From: CAMLQK01 sp035690865
Lineage (GTDB): Bacteria > Patescibacteriota > Saccharimonadia > Saccharimonadales > UBA4665
Assembly (NCBI GenBank): GCA_035690865.1
Contig: DASSKE010000005.1
Coordinates: forward strand, 186,001-250,000
Direction: 5' to 3'
DNA: 64,000 nt
Shown: positions 25,663-34,047 of the stretch, piece after piece
How the letters are laid out: the number at the start of each line of letters is the position of its first letter
How positions within the stretch are numbered: the first letter of the stretch is position 1
Program-made: the position numbers and the translations under genes
The notes under the pieces: model-generated
Told to the model about the DNA's origin: nothing
Databases searched by the model: none
The model's input: only the letters and a program-made list of their open reading frames with translations

Positions 25663-25687
25663 GAAAAACCAGCCACGACGGCTGGCC
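25663..25687 (-). terminator. Leader terminator of the RNHCP gene (putative attenuator)
   Basis: On the minus strand CCAGCC, the loop GTCGT and GGCTGG form a perfect 6-bp hairpin followed by TTTTTC. It ends about 5 nt before the ribosome-binding site. An upstream leader segment at 25752-25759 (minus GGCTGGCC) is exactly complementary to the hairpin's left arm with its extension (GGCCAGCC, 25780-25787), so a competing antiterminator pairing is possible. Confidence 0.6.
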
Positions 25688-25834
25688 TTTTATCGAACTG
25701 GATAGACGCGCATGAACGCTGCTATTTTAAGACATATCTAAATAAAGTGTTGGCCAGCCTTAACCTGCCCCGTTGCAGGGGCCACGACTATTGCCGGGTG
25801 GTTACTCTTATTAGAATATGTATTCACGAGGGTT

Positions 25835-25863
25835 ATTTTAGCCTAAATGCTTCTGTTTTGCAA
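25835..25863 (-). promoter_or_regulatory. Promoter of the RNHCP gene
   Basis: TTGCAA, a 17-bp spacer and TAAAAT on the minus strand. It starts a leader of about 180 nt that contains a GCCCC/GGGGC hairpin (about 25767-25783) and the terminator at 25663-25687. Confidence 0.55.
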
Positions 25864-25936
25864 GTTGTGCACAATCCTACACTTCAATATTACTTATGCT
25901 AAAATTACTACATAGTTTAATGCAAAGGTTGTTGAT

Positions 25937-26497
25937 ATGAATCGAAGTAGCCTTGATAAATTAATATCTTCAGCAGGTCTGATTGTCGCGGTTGTTTTGC
26001 TAGCGGCATCCGGTGGACTCTTTTACGCCCACGCGTTTATTCACAATCAGGTGCACGATCAGTTGGCAGCTCAAAGAATCACATTCCCTGCCAAGGAGAG
26101 CGAGAGTCTTAACGCCCTGCCCGCCGCAGACAAAGATGCCGTAAGCCCATACGCCGGCATGCAATTAACAAACGGCAAGCAGGCAAAAGTATTTGCTGAT
26201 AATTATATTGCTGTCCATTTGCAGAAGATAGGTGGCGGCAAAACATATGCGCAGCTAAGCGCAGCGTCGTTGGCTGACCCTAGCAATACGCAGCTCGCCG
26301 CTCAGGTTAATACCGTTTTCAAGGGTGAAACGTTACGTGGATTGCTGCTTAACGCCTACGCGTTTGATACTATGGCAACTGTTGCCTATATTGCGGCAAT
26401 CGGCGCGCTCGCAGCCAGCGCCGTACTTTTTATACTGGTGATTTTGGGCTTCAACCACGCTCGATACGCAAAGAAAACTTCTAAAAAACGAAAATAG
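25937..26497 (+). CDS. Two-helix membrane protein of unknown function
   Basis: 186 aa. An N-terminal helix (about 12-35) and a C-terminal helix (about 144-170) flank an external segment with GMQLTNGKQAKVFADNYIAVHL and GKTYAQLSAASL, ending in a very basic tail (KKTSKKRK). Similar two-helix proteins are common as hypothetical membrane proteins in Actinobacteria and Saccharibacteria. AAAGG precedes the ATG, and an extended -10 (TGCTAAAAT) lies 30-40 nt upstream. No function is assigned. Confidence 0.65.
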   Translation: MNRSSLDKLISSAGLIVAVVLLAASGGLFYAHAFIHNQVHDQLAAQRITFPAKESESLNALPAADKDAVSPYAGMQLTNGKQAKVFADNYIAVHLQKIGGGKTYAQLSAASLADPSNTQLAAQVNTVFKGETLRGLLLNAYAFDTMATVAYIAAIGALAASAVLFILVILGFNHARYAKKTSKKRK

Positions 26498-26506
26498 CCG
26501 CCTGCC

Positions 26507-26956
26507 TTATGGCGCAAGCAGATACTGCTGCTTGGGCGCGTTAGGAAAATTAACTTCGTCCCAAAAAGAAATAGCACTGGGTTTAAAGACCCAGTAAGCC
26601 CGACCTTTTGGCTCATGTTTTTTCATATCTTCAATGCTGTAGTCTTTAGGTCCAAATTTAGCCGTGTAGAGTGTATGAACGCGCTCCAGGTCATCGTCGG
26701 CTACCTCAAACGCCTCGCCTACAATTTGTAAAGCCTGCTTTTGTTCGGTGTCGCGCACGACGGTTACGGCTGCCTTGGAGCTGGCCAGTATTTCTATAGA
26801 ATGCTGTCGATCACGGCTTGAGGTCCAGTAAAGGTTATTATCTTTATCGGCCACAAAATACACTGTACAGAGCCACGGCTGGCCAGCCGCCACTGTTGCC
26901 AATTGCATGTGTTTATTCTCTGTAAGATAGGTGGTGATAAGCGCTTGTAAGTCCAT
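26507..26956 (-). CDS. Pyridoxamine 5'-phosphate oxidase-fold flavin protein
   Basis: 149 aa from the ATG at 26956, 6 nt after the extended -10 TGTTATCAT. It has the split-barrel features: MQLATVAAGQPWLCTVYFVADKDNNLYWTS near the N-terminus, SRDRQHSIEI and a C-terminal RAYWVFKPSAISFWDE. These proteins bind FMN or F420 and include general stress and nitroreductase-like members. The substrate is unknown. A second member of this fold lies at 60798. Confidence 0.78.
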   Translation of the reverse strand: MDLQALITTYLTENKHMQLATVAAGQPWLCTVYFVADKDNNLYWTSSRDRQHSIEILASSKAAVTVVRDTEQKQALQIVGEAFEVADDDLERVHTLYTAKFGPKDYSIEDMKKHEPKGRAYWVFKPSAISFWDEVNFPNAPKQQYLLAP

Positions 26957-26969
26957 AATACGATGATAA

Positions 26970-26999
26970 CAAAAAAGCCGCACAGCTTGCGACTCTTTT
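26970..26999 (-). terminator. Terminator of tRNA-Arg(UCG)
   Basis: On the minus strand AGTCGCA pairs with TGCGGCT around AGCTG, followed by TTTTTTG. Its U-tract runs into the extended -10 box of the next gene (26963-26968). Confidence 0.65.
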
Positions 27000-27001
27000 G
27001 T

Positions 27002-27078
27002 TGGTACACCCGGAGGGATTCGAACCCCCGACCCTCTGTTCCGAAGACAGATGCTCTAATCCGCTGAGCTACGGGTGC
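27002..27078 (-). tRNA. tRNA-Arg (anticodon UCG)
   Basis: A full 77-nt cloverleaf with encoded CCA. The anticodon loop CUUCGGA gives anticodon UCG (CGA codon). The acceptor stem GCACCCG/CGGGTGT has a G1-U72 wobble pair. The promoter TATAAT lies at 27089-27094. Confidence 0.95.
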
Positions 27079-27135
27079 GTGTGAACATATTATATCCTAT
27101 TTGCCAGAGATATAACAGTGGTCGTTTGAAAATGT

Positions 27136-27173
27136 TATAATAGCCATAAGCGTCTTACGAGATATGGTACAAT
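27136..27173 (+). promoter_or_regulatory. Two candidate extended -10 promoters for the 27197 gene
   Basis: TGTTATAAT (-10 at 27136-27141) and TGGTACAAT (-10 at 27168-27173) both carry the TGn extension. The second would leave a short leader containing the GAGG ribosome-binding site. Confidence 0.5.
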
Positions 27174-27196
27174 GGCGGTAAGGAAGCGAGGATCTC

Positions 27197-27955
27197 ATGC
27201 AACCCAATGAACCGAAACGCTCAGGCGTAATGCCTAATACACCGAGCGCACGACGACGAGCACCACTGAGTGGCCGATCGAGCCAGCCTGCCGTTAGCGG
27301 CTATGTTGGAAGTCAGCCTGGTGCAACGGTGTCGTATAATTCCGGCGGACAAAGAAGCGGCGGGCGTCGTATGCGCCGCGTTCTTATACTTGCCGTTGTT
27401 CTGATTGTTGTCTTGGGATTGGTAGCTTTATACTTGCAGTTCTTTGCAAAGCCGGGCTCGCCTAAGAGCCTCTCCACAGCAACGGGCGTATCGTTTGCGT
27501 CAGTAAATACGCCTAACAATTTTACCGCAAGCACCAATAATTCTATGCATACGTTCAATACAAAAGATGGAACCTGTTTTGTTAGTTACGGCATTCTGCC
27601 CAGCAAAACATTTAAGGCCACTAAGATCGACGATATCATGACGGAGGTCATCAATCCTATCCGTATTTCTGGTTCTGATGTATCCGATGCGATTACCGTC
27701 GATGATATATCACTTGCCAACGCACGGGGCGATGTTACATACAGTCTGCCGACACGCCAATTTACCGCCGCAGATGGTCAGATTATAACCACTACTCGTT
27801 ATAGCGTAGCCCAAATAGCCGATAAAAAATTTGTGATTATCTCTGAGGGCTGCACTGCCTACGACGGCACCGATCCCAGCGACGTTTTGGACCAAAAGCT
27901 TAAGAGTGTCGTACAGTCGCTGCAAATACAAACCGACCCAGCTAGTTCTAAGTAG
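27197..27955 (+). CDS. Single-pass membrane protein with an external beta-rich domain
   Basis: 252 aa. The first 58 residues are cytoplasmic, rich in Arg, Ser, Pro and Gly. A membrane helix lies at about 62-84. The outside domain (about 95-245) is beta-rich with two Cys (DGTCFVSYG, SEGCTAY) that may form a disulfide. The shape is like a PsbP/lipoprotein-type domain. It ends 3 bp from the convergent prenyl synthase gene. No family was recognised. Confidence 0.62.
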   Translation: MQPNEPKRSGVMPNTPSARRRAPLSGRSSQPAVSGYVGSQPGATVSYNSGGQRSGGRRMRRVLILAVVLIVVLGLVALYLQFFAKPGSPKSLSTATGVSFASVNTPNNFTASTNNSMHTFNTKDGTCFVSYGILPSKTFKATKIDDIMTEVINPIRISGSDVSDAITVDDISLANARGDVTYSLPTRQFTAADGQIITTTRYSVAQIADKKFVIISEGCTAYDGTDPSDVLDQKLKSVVQSLQIQTDPASSK

Positions 27956-27958
27956 GTT

Positions 27959-29062
27959 TTACTTATCGCGCGACAGCGCAAAGAGCACGAGCATTTGTAG
28001 ATTCTTTTTTGCTTGCGGCTGCATTTGCACATCGTCAAGCGCGGCAAGAGCGTCATGCATATACTCCTGAGCCTGTGCCTGAACAACCTCTTCTACGCCC
28101 AGCTGATGCAGTAATGCCCGCAGATGTGCAATTGAACTTGCGTCTTGCCTACCTAGCAACTCATCAATATCCTTCTTTTGCTCGGCAGAAGCCAAAGTAT
28201 AAGCCTTTTGCATGAGCATAGTCCGTTTGCCCTCAGCAAGATCGCTGGTTGTTGATTTGCCGGTTACGGATTCCTGGCCAAATACACCCAAGATATCATC
28301 GTGAAGCTGATAACCGATACCCATTGCCACACCAAAACGACGCAGCGATTTAAGCGCATCTTCGCTGGCACCTGCTAATAGAGCGCCTGTTAACAGCGGC
28401 CCGACAATTGAGTAACTCGCTGTTTTTAAGTCGGCAATTTGTATCGTATCTACGTCGGCTATCTTTTTAAATGCCGACTCTGTGTCAAGAAGTTCACCAC
28501 CTACTACCGAAAAGATTGCTTCGTCGAGCACATCAAGCACTTGATCTGATTGCTCAGGAAAGGCCCGGCAAACGGTAAATCCCAGTAAGCGGCAGGCGTC
28601 GCCAATTAAAGCGTCACCTGCCAGGAGGGCACTACTGTCGGCCTGGTGAGCCACCTCTTTTGCAGGAACACCAGCGGCGGCATACACCTCCGCCATGCGC
28701 CCGGCGACGTTTAACTGCCCATGCCGAGTGGTATCACGGTCGATTATGTCGTCGTGTATCAGCATGCCAGCGTGCAGTAGCTCCCATGCCATAGCCACAT
28801 CGTACACCGCCGGCTGCTGGGCCGGATCACCGCCGAATCCCTCAAAGGCCTGCACCGTTAAATAGGGACGGAGCCGTTTACCACCCGCATCGATAACATC
28901 GCGGACGGTTTCCCAAAAGGAGCCATATCCCGCATGCATATACTGCGCGCGCGAAATACGCCTTTGGCAATATTCCGCAAGACGGGCATCCATTTGCTGC
29001 TGGAAAGCATGCAAACTGGTAGTAAAGCTGGTGACATCTTCTGGCTTTGGTCGCAACTCCAT
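27959..29062 (-). CDS. Polyprenyl (geranylgeranyl-type) diphosphate synthase
   Basis: 367 aa. It has GGKRLRPYL, the first Asp-rich motif DDIID (104-108) followed by RDTTRHG, DLKTASYSIVGPLLTGALLAG, and the second motif DDILG (255-259) in QLHDDILGVFGQESVTGKS. That second motif is typical of actinobacterial-type GGPP synthases. It condenses isopentenyl diphosphate to make the prenyl chain of carrier lipids, which fits the glycan cluster and MurA/MurB in the window. It starts about 50 bp after the Gre-factor gene and may share its transcript. Confidence 0.88.
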   Translation of the reverse strand: MELRPKPEDVTSFTTSLHAFQQQMDARLAEYCQRRISRAQYMHAGYGSFWETVRDVIDAGGKRLRPYLTVQAFEGFGGDPAQQPAVYDVAMAWELLHAGMLIHDDIIDRDTTRHGQLNVAGRMAEVYAAAGVPAKEVAHQADSSALLAGDALIGDACRLLGFTVCRAFPEQSDQVLDVLDEAIFSVVGGELLDTESAFKKIADVDTIQIADLKTASYSIVGPLLTGALLAGASEDALKSLRRFGVAMGIGYQLHDDILGVFGQESVTGKSTTSDLAEGKRTMLMQKAYTLASAEQKKDIDELLGRQDASSIAHLRALLHQLGVEEVVQAQAQEYMHDALAALDDVQMQPQAKKNLQMLVLFALSRDK

Positions 29063-29112
29063 GGTATGTCTAACTGTATCATAGTTAGACCTTAGCCGAC
29101 AGTTTGAGCTGG

Positions 29113-29619
29113 TTAGCTGATACCCACGAGCTGATGCGGCAGCTTGTTACGTAAGCCGCTTGGAAGCATGACAAAGTCTTTTATCTTGCGACCAATCAGC
29201 GAGCGCCCTATCGGGCTTTCGTCGGATATTTTATGCTGGAATGGATCTGCCTCCAACGAGGTTACGATAGTATAGGTAATTTCGCTGCCGCCCCGGCTGC
29301 GCAGACGCACATGGGAGCCAATTTGCACAGCTGGAGCTTGATCTGGGCTGGCTTGTTCTTCGATGACCTCGGAGTTTCGCAAGGTATTTTCGAGCTGCTC
29401 AATAGCCATTTCAGTCGTGCGCAGCATGCTTAGTGTTTGGATGGCCATTGAATCCTCGGCAAACATACGTGTCGAAGATTGCTGGGTGCGTAAGCTTCGC
29501 AAGTGTGCAATAAGCTTCTTTCGGTCGCGCCGCAAACTCTGGAGCTTGCCCTGCAAACGGCCGATCCCGCTCTTGGTTAGTCGATACTTTTTACGTAACG
29601 ATTGTTGTAATGATTTCAT
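29113..29619 (-). CDS. Gre-family transcript cleavage factor-like protein
   Basis: 168 aa. The N-terminal half is a long coiled coil rich in Arg/Lys (LRRDRKKLIAHLRSLRTQ, then AEDSMAIQTLSMLRTTEMAI). The C-terminal FKBP-like half has VQIGSHVRLRSRGGSE and KISDESPIGRSLIGRKIKDF, the GreA/GreB signature. Gre factors stimulate RNA cleavage by stalled RNA polymerase. The coiled-coil tip carries AED rather than the typical DNAEY context, so it may be a Gre-like paralogue. AAGGGGG precedes the ATG. Confidence 0.82.
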   Translation of the reverse strand: MKSLQQSLRKKYRLTKSGIGRLQGKLQSLRRDRKKLIAHLRSLRTQQSSTRMFAEDSMAIQTLSMLRTTEMAIEQLENTLRNSEVIEEQASPDQAPAVQIGSHVRLRSRGGSEITYTIVTSLEADPFQHKISDESPIGRSLIGRKIKDFVMLPSGLRNKLPHQLVGIS

Positions 29620-29702
29620 AGTTCCCCCTTGATTTATTAACCAAAGTACTACTAGTATCGCGCAAGAATCGTAATGTTAGCTGTATGTTTTTTTACAAAA
29701 AG

Positions 29703-31697
29703 CTATGGTGTTATTGTAGCTTGAAAGATTCGGTAGTCACCCGTAACGGTTCCCGCCGTAATGTTAGCTGGGAGATCTGTTTGCCCTGTTACTAATCCGT
29801 TTAGGCGCGGCGGAGTGGCCGAGTCAATTCCCGCCGGAGATATAATTGCAGAGATGCTTGGCATACCGGTGCCCACAACCAGCACGGCCACCGCGTATCT
29901 GGTGCCTTTAACTTTATTAAACGACGTGGTGAGCGCTCGCTGATTGGCCGAGAATGTGCCACTGAATAGCGTTGTATCGTTGGCCGTTGCGGCAACAAGC
30001 GTCAAGTCGCCAGTGTTGGCGTTGACGCTATAGATGCCCATGCGAGCAAGGGTTGTCCCGGTGGCCGCAGTAGCATCTGTGACCATCTGTATATTATTTA
30101 TCGTCTCCGTTTTACGGGCGGTAAAGTATGTGAGGTGCAACGAGCCGGAGGCATTAAGGCCTTGTGCGCCGTTAACCGCCAAACGAGGCAGTATTTCTTC
30201 GCCAGTTGCAATGGCGTTGCCATTGTAGATATCCGTAGAAGGCGTGTTGGTAGCAGTGACCTCACCAACAACCGTAATTGGATTTGCAAATGTCGTCGCG
30301 TCGAGGCGACTATACTGGTACGTTCCTTGCAAAGTGCCACTGTACGGAGTGATGGATGTTTCGAGCATGGCCGTTACCTGGTTGATGCCCGTGTTGCCCG
30401 TTCCGTACACAACACCAGTCGTAATAGGCAATGACGCGCCAGAGGGGAACTGCGAGTTCGAGGCCAGAATATCAATACTTGACTCCTGCGCGTAGGCCAT
30501 AGAGAGTACGTTTCCGCCCGTATTGTTCGCCTGAATCTTAAGGGAGATATCTTTGTTGACATTTGTGGTAGTAGGGCCAATGGCCACAACGTTATCGAGT
30601 GTGTGTGTCGTACCTGTCACTTCAAAGGCCTGGATAACCATCGAAATATTCGACGCGGCGTTATCAATAATAACACCATTGGCACCACCACCGCTGGGGC
30701 CACAAGTATCCATAAACAAGTGGGGGTAAGCAATTTGATTACCGGCATTAATCTCGACCGCCGTATATGCCCCAATTGCGTACGCGTAGTTGATTAAGGC
30801 GTCTGTTCCGGGATTGTGGTACACCGTACGGACACCTCCTTTAGAGAAGAGATTTCCTACCTCAAAGTGATAGCCAAGCAACGCTAAGCCATCTTGGCTG
30901 CGCAATAATCCACTGCCTTCGGTGCTTTGTCCGACGTGCCACAAACGAATATTGCCCATGTAAATGTGCGCTTGCGCCGCACCACTTGTTCCAGCTTGCA
31001 TGCCCGTACCGAACATGCATTCCAGCGTTATATTGCTACAGACGGCATACGGGTTTAGTAGAATTGCCGGGTTGTAGCGGTCGGCCTGCACATTAAAAAG
31101 CATTGCTGGACTATCAAGGTTTACGCCGCTCGGTACCGACAACTGCGAAGCAAGCATATAGCCGCCGCCCGCATCGGGCACAGGTGCAAGAACACGGGCA
31201 ATTCCCAGCCCAATCGAGTGATTTGGGCCAATGCTGGTATCAATGCCGTCAGGAGTGGCTGCTGTCATGGCCGAAGCAAAGGCTGTCGAATCGTCGGTGC
31301 CGTACACGATAAACGCCGTACTGCCGCTTGCCGTAATACCGGCGGTACCGCTCAGCGTAATCTGTGTGCCGGAGTTAACCGAGGCAATGGTTCGTATAGT
31401 TCCCGCTCCGTCTTCGGTATAGACTACTGCTATCTTGCCCACATCGCCAGCAACAAAGCTGGCTCCAGTTACGGTAACCGTAGCACTGGCTGATGTTGCC
31501 GAGGCATTATTAAGACGAATAACGTCACCTTTGGCTCCATAATCACGAACATCAAAAACTTGCGCACCTTTGCTGACTTTATTATCCAGCGAAGGGATGC
31601 TGTGCGTGCCGTCAGCATTATGCTCAACTTCAAGAAAGGTATTGAGGATATTTCCCCATTGCCCGGCATCATTATCTGGAACTGGCAAACGCGCCAT
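29703..31697 (-). CDS. MARLP-module beta-helix protein
   Basis: 664 aa. The N-terminal module is MARLPVPDNDAGQWGNILN followed by FLEVEH and DGT. Next is VFDVRDYGAKGD, a classic start of pectate-lyase-like parallel beta-helix proteins and phage tailspikes, then a long beta-rich body. The last 130 residues (MGIYSVNANTGDLTLVA to ATITP) form a separate beta domain of a type also seen in phage fibres. No signal peptide is present. AAGGGGG precedes the ATG. It follows the GH18-like gene by 47 bp, so the pair may be co-expressed. Confidence 0.78.
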   Translation of the reverse strand: MARLPVPDNDAGQWGNILNTFLEVEHNADGTHSIPSLDNKVSKGAQVFDVRDYGAKGDVIRLNNASATSASATVTVTGASFVAGDVGKIAVVYTEDGAGTIRTIASVNSGTQITLSGTAGITASGSTAFIVYGTDDSTAFASAMTAATPDGIDTSIGPNHSIGLGIARVLAPVPDAGGGYMLASQLSVPSGVNLDSPAMLFNVQADRYNPAILLNPYAVCSNITLECMFGTGMQAGTSGAAQAHIYMGNIRLWHVGQSTEGSGLLRSQDGLALLGYHFEVGNLFSKGGVRTVYHNPGTDALINYAYAIGAYTAVEINAGNQIAYPHLFMDTCGPSGGGANGVIIDNAASNISMVIQAFEVTGTTHTLDNVVAIGPTTTNVNKDISLKIQANNTGGNVLSMAYAQESSIDILASNSQFPSGASLPITTGVVYGTGNTGINQVTAMLETSITPYSGTLQGTYQYSRLDATTFANPITVVGEVTATNTPSTDIYNGNAIATGEEILPRLAVNGAQGLNASGSLHLTYFTARKTETINNIQMVTDATAATGTTLARMGIYSVNANTGDLTLVAATANDTTLFSGTFSANQRALTTSFNKVKGTRYAVAVLVVGTGMPSISAIISPAGIDSATPPRLNGLVTGQTDLPANITAGTVTGDYRIFQATITP

Positions 31698-31744
31698 ATA
31701 CAGCCCCCTTATATATCCCCAACTATACCATAAGCATAAGCATG

Positions 31745-32821
31745 CTATCTAGTGCCGTCGCTAAACCAGGGATTATCCCCTAAACTCCATACCGATAAGC
31801 GCTCGATACCCGCTTGTTTAACCTGATCAAGGCGTTGCTGCATTGTTTTTTCGTCTGAATAGGCATAGAATGTGTCACCCTTTTGGGCAACAAGTTCTCC
31901 ATCTTCGGTACGCTGTACTTGGGCATCACTAACAGCCTGTTCGATAATGTTACTGGGCTGCACTTTTATATTCCATTCGCCTTTGGTGCCAGAGTAGCCA
32001 TAGGCCGCCAAACCGGCAATACCTTTGCCGCCAGCTTTCTCTTTGAGCCAATGCATACATGCAAGCGACCAATCTTGGGGGGCGACTGCCGCACCCGCAC
32101 CGTAGTCATATTGGTAATCATAAATCATCATTACCACTGAGTCGGCTAAGGGAGCAATTTCTTCATACTTCCATTGGTACCAGCTTTGGCTGCTGTCGTC
32201 ATAAATCGCCGGGCCATCAACCATTAGCTGATGGCCATGAGCTGCCAGGGCCGCGTCTAAGTCCCGCACAAATGCCTTAAATTGCTCATAATATTCAGGG
32301 GACCATTGGCCAAATTCTTCCCAGTCGAGTTCGACGCCAATGTTTGCTTTTGTGGCAAAATCAACAATTCGTGGAATAGTTAGCGGATCCCGCATTGCCG
32401 CCTCAGTACCTTGCATACGGCCTGAAATGGTTACATATTGTCGCTGGCTATGAGCTTTGAGCAAGGCTATATTCTCTGGGGAATAACCATTCGGCGCCGC
32501 AGCACTTTGATTGATCTGCTCTACCTGGCCTTCATCGGTAATCCGCAAGAACTCAGCCTTAACTGCAAACAGTTGCAGCCCGCCGCGCAGCATATCGAGT
32601 GCGCCATGCGCCTCAGGATATATCCAAGCATCCCGCACTGGTTCGCGGGGGTGTACGAGCAAGGTTTGCACATTTTGCACAGGATCGCTAGAAAGCTCCG
32701 GTTGTGCAAACACCTTCTTTACAATCACCGTTGCAAGAATACCGCATAATAAAAGACCCACACCAATACCAAGCCAAACTCGATTTGTGATGTGGGACCT
32801 TCTAGCAGTAGTTATCATCAT
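31745..32821 (-). CDS. Secreted/anchored GH18-like glycoside hydrolase
   Basis: 358 aa from the ATG at 32821, with GGAGGG before it. An N-terminal helix (about 15-38) ends near AQP. The TIM-barrel region has IGVELDWEEF, which corresponds to the GH18 DGxDxDxE motif and keeps Asp166 and Glu168, and MMIYDYQYD, which resembles the family's MxYD strand. It probably cleaves chitin- or peptidoglycan-type beta-1,4-GlcNAc polymers. A 21-bp palindrome lies upstream, near the crp-like gene. Confidence 0.8.
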   Translation of the reverse strand: MMITTARRSHITNRVWLGIGVGLLLCGILATVIVKKVFAQPELSSDPVQNVQTLLVHPREPVRDAWIYPEAHGALDMLRGGLQLFAVKAEFLRITDEGQVEQINQSAAAPNGYSPENIALLKAHSQRQYVTISGRMQGTEAAMRDPLTIPRIVDFATKANIGVELDWEEFGQWSPEYYEQFKAFVRDLDAALAAHGHQLMVDGPAIYDDSSQSWYQWKYEEIAPLADSVVMMIYDYQYDYGAGAAVAPQDWSLACMHWLKEKAGGKGIAGLAAYGYSGTKGEWNIKVQPSNIIEQAVSDAQVQRTEDGELVAQKGDTFYAYSDEKTMQQRLDQVKQAGIERLSVWSLGDNPWFSDGTR

Positions 32822-32880
32822 GTTACCCTCCACGCTGACTACAGCTCGTTATAGAATACAGCAAAAAGGGGTAATTCGTC

Positions 32881-32901
32881 TGTAATGTTTTTTACATTAC
32901 A
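32881..32901. promoter_or_regulatory. Candidate operator for the Crp/Fnr-like regulator
   Basis: TGTAATG and CATTACA form perfect 7-bp arms around a 7-bp spacer, the size of a Crp/Fnr-class site. It lies about 50 bp before the likely start of transcription of the GH18-like gene (-10 TATAAC at 32848-32853) and just after the crp-like gene. Confidence 0.5.
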
Positions 32902-32905
32902 TCCT

Positions 32906-33574
32906 TTATGATGCGAAGGAGCTATCAGTCGGCGCACCAAAGGCAATTAAGCCCGGGAAGTCCACCTCTACAACTGATAGCTGTGGAGAGCGCACCAGTC
33001 CCTCTTTTTGCAAGCTGCGAATAGCTACTGTAATACTTTCTCTGGTAATGCCGGTCATATCGGCAAGTAGCTGATGGCTTACCGGAAATGTAATGCGGTG
33101 CCAGCCTCCGCCAATTTCGGTAGAGTGCTGCACCACCAAAAACTTAAGGGCAGCGATAAGTTTAGCCTTGGTAGTAGACTTACCCATACTATCAAGCCGC
33201 ACAAATAGCTCATGCACCTCGCGGGCGCAGTGTATCATAACTTCCCGTAGAATGTCGGGATTAGTCGTCATTGCCTCTTTAAGAGCCTTAAATGGCATAA
33301 CGGTTACTTCAACATCGGTTATAGCTGCGTAGAACCAACTCAACAGTGGTTTTTCTGCCATATGGTGAAAAATAGGAAAAGCAGCCATTGTTTCAATAAT
33401 GTGCAGAATCTTCTCGTTGCCCTGCTCATCTATATTGAATAACTTTATGGCGCCATGGCGCAACACAAAAACATCTTCGGTGGATTCTCCTTGGTGGAGA
33501 AGTATTTGCCCCTTTGGAAACCGTTTAGTCCGATATGTGCTGAGGAACGATGCAAACGGTGTTTCAGTCTGCAT
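32906..33574 (-). CDS. Crp/Fnr-family transcriptional regulator
   Basis: 222 aa. The cyclic-nucleotide-binding-like domain (about 15-125) has FPKGQILLHQGES and FVLRHGAIKLFNIDEQGNEK. The long dimerisation helix is followed by a winged HTH with SHQLLADMTGITRESITVAI as recognition region. No Cys cluster for an iron-sulfur centre is present, so it is not a classical FNR. AAGGAGGG precedes the ATG. It follows yjbQ by 22 bp in the same direction and precedes the GH18-like gene. Confidence 0.9.
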   Translation of the reverse strand: MQTETPFASFLSTYRTKRFPKGQILLHQGESTEDVFVLRHGAIKLFNIDEQGNEKILHIIETMAAFPIFHHMAEKPLLSWFYAAITDVEVTVMPFKALKEAMTTNPDILREVMIHCAREVHELFVRLDSMGKSTTKAKLIAALKFLVVQHSTEIGGGWHRITFPVSHQLLADMTGITRESITVAIRSLQKEGLVRSPQLSVVEVDFPGLIAFGAPTDSSFAS

Positions 33575-33596
33575 AATCTATACCCTCCTTCTTCCC

Positions 33597-33971
33597 CTAT
33601 GGATAGATAACGATTTCGCGTGTATTTGCTCCGTCAAGCTCAACAAGAACCAGGCGCTGCCAGGTGCCAAGATGCAGCTTACCCCCTACATACGGTACAG
33701 ACAGGCTCGGGCCAATGATCTGCGCCCACAGGTGATCTGGAAAATGTTCCGGCTCATGAGGATGGCGCCAATGCATACGAGGCGTCATGGCATCCAATGC
33801 GTCAAGCGTATCAAGGTCGGTGCCCAAATCAAGGTCGGCAGTGGTAAGAGCCGCCGTGGTATGACGCACGAAGACATGAGCCAATCCATCGCCCCTCAGA
33901 ACTTCTTCAACTTTTTCTGTAATATCTACGAGTTGTCTTTTGCGATCAGTTGCAACAGATATGGTGGTCAT
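33597..33971 (-). CDS. yjbQ: YjbQ/UPF0047 family protein
   Basis: 124 aa. The signature pieces are VRHTTAALTTADLDLG, HWRHPHEPEHFPDHL and IIGPSLSVPYVGGKLHLGTWQ. Family members show weak thiamine-phosphate synthase activity, and the true role is debated. The family's usual NE after HTSAALT is replaced by AD here. The ATG lies 6 nt after the extended -10 TGGTATCAT, so the mRNA is probably leaderless. Confidence 0.88.
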   Translation of the reverse strand: MTTISVATDRKRQLVDITEKVEEVLRGDGLAHVFVRHTTAALTTADLDLGTDLDTLDALDAMTPRMHWRHPHEPEHFPDHLWAQIIGPSLSVPYVGGKLHLGTWQRLVLVELDGANTREIVIYP

Positions 33972-33984
33972 ACAGCTATGATAC

Positions 33985-34015
33985 CACTAAACAAACTAAA
34001 GTAAGGCGCCTTACT
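33985..34015 (-). terminator. Palindromic terminator or operator after the 577-aa unknown gene
   Basis: AGTAAGGCGCCTTACT (34000-34015) is a perfect 16-bp palindrome, followed on the minus strand by a T-rich run (TTAGTTTGTTTAG). The -10 of yjbQ begins right after it. Confidence 0.5.
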
Positions 34016-34047
34016 GACGTTTTGCGTACATATTCTACAACAGAACG

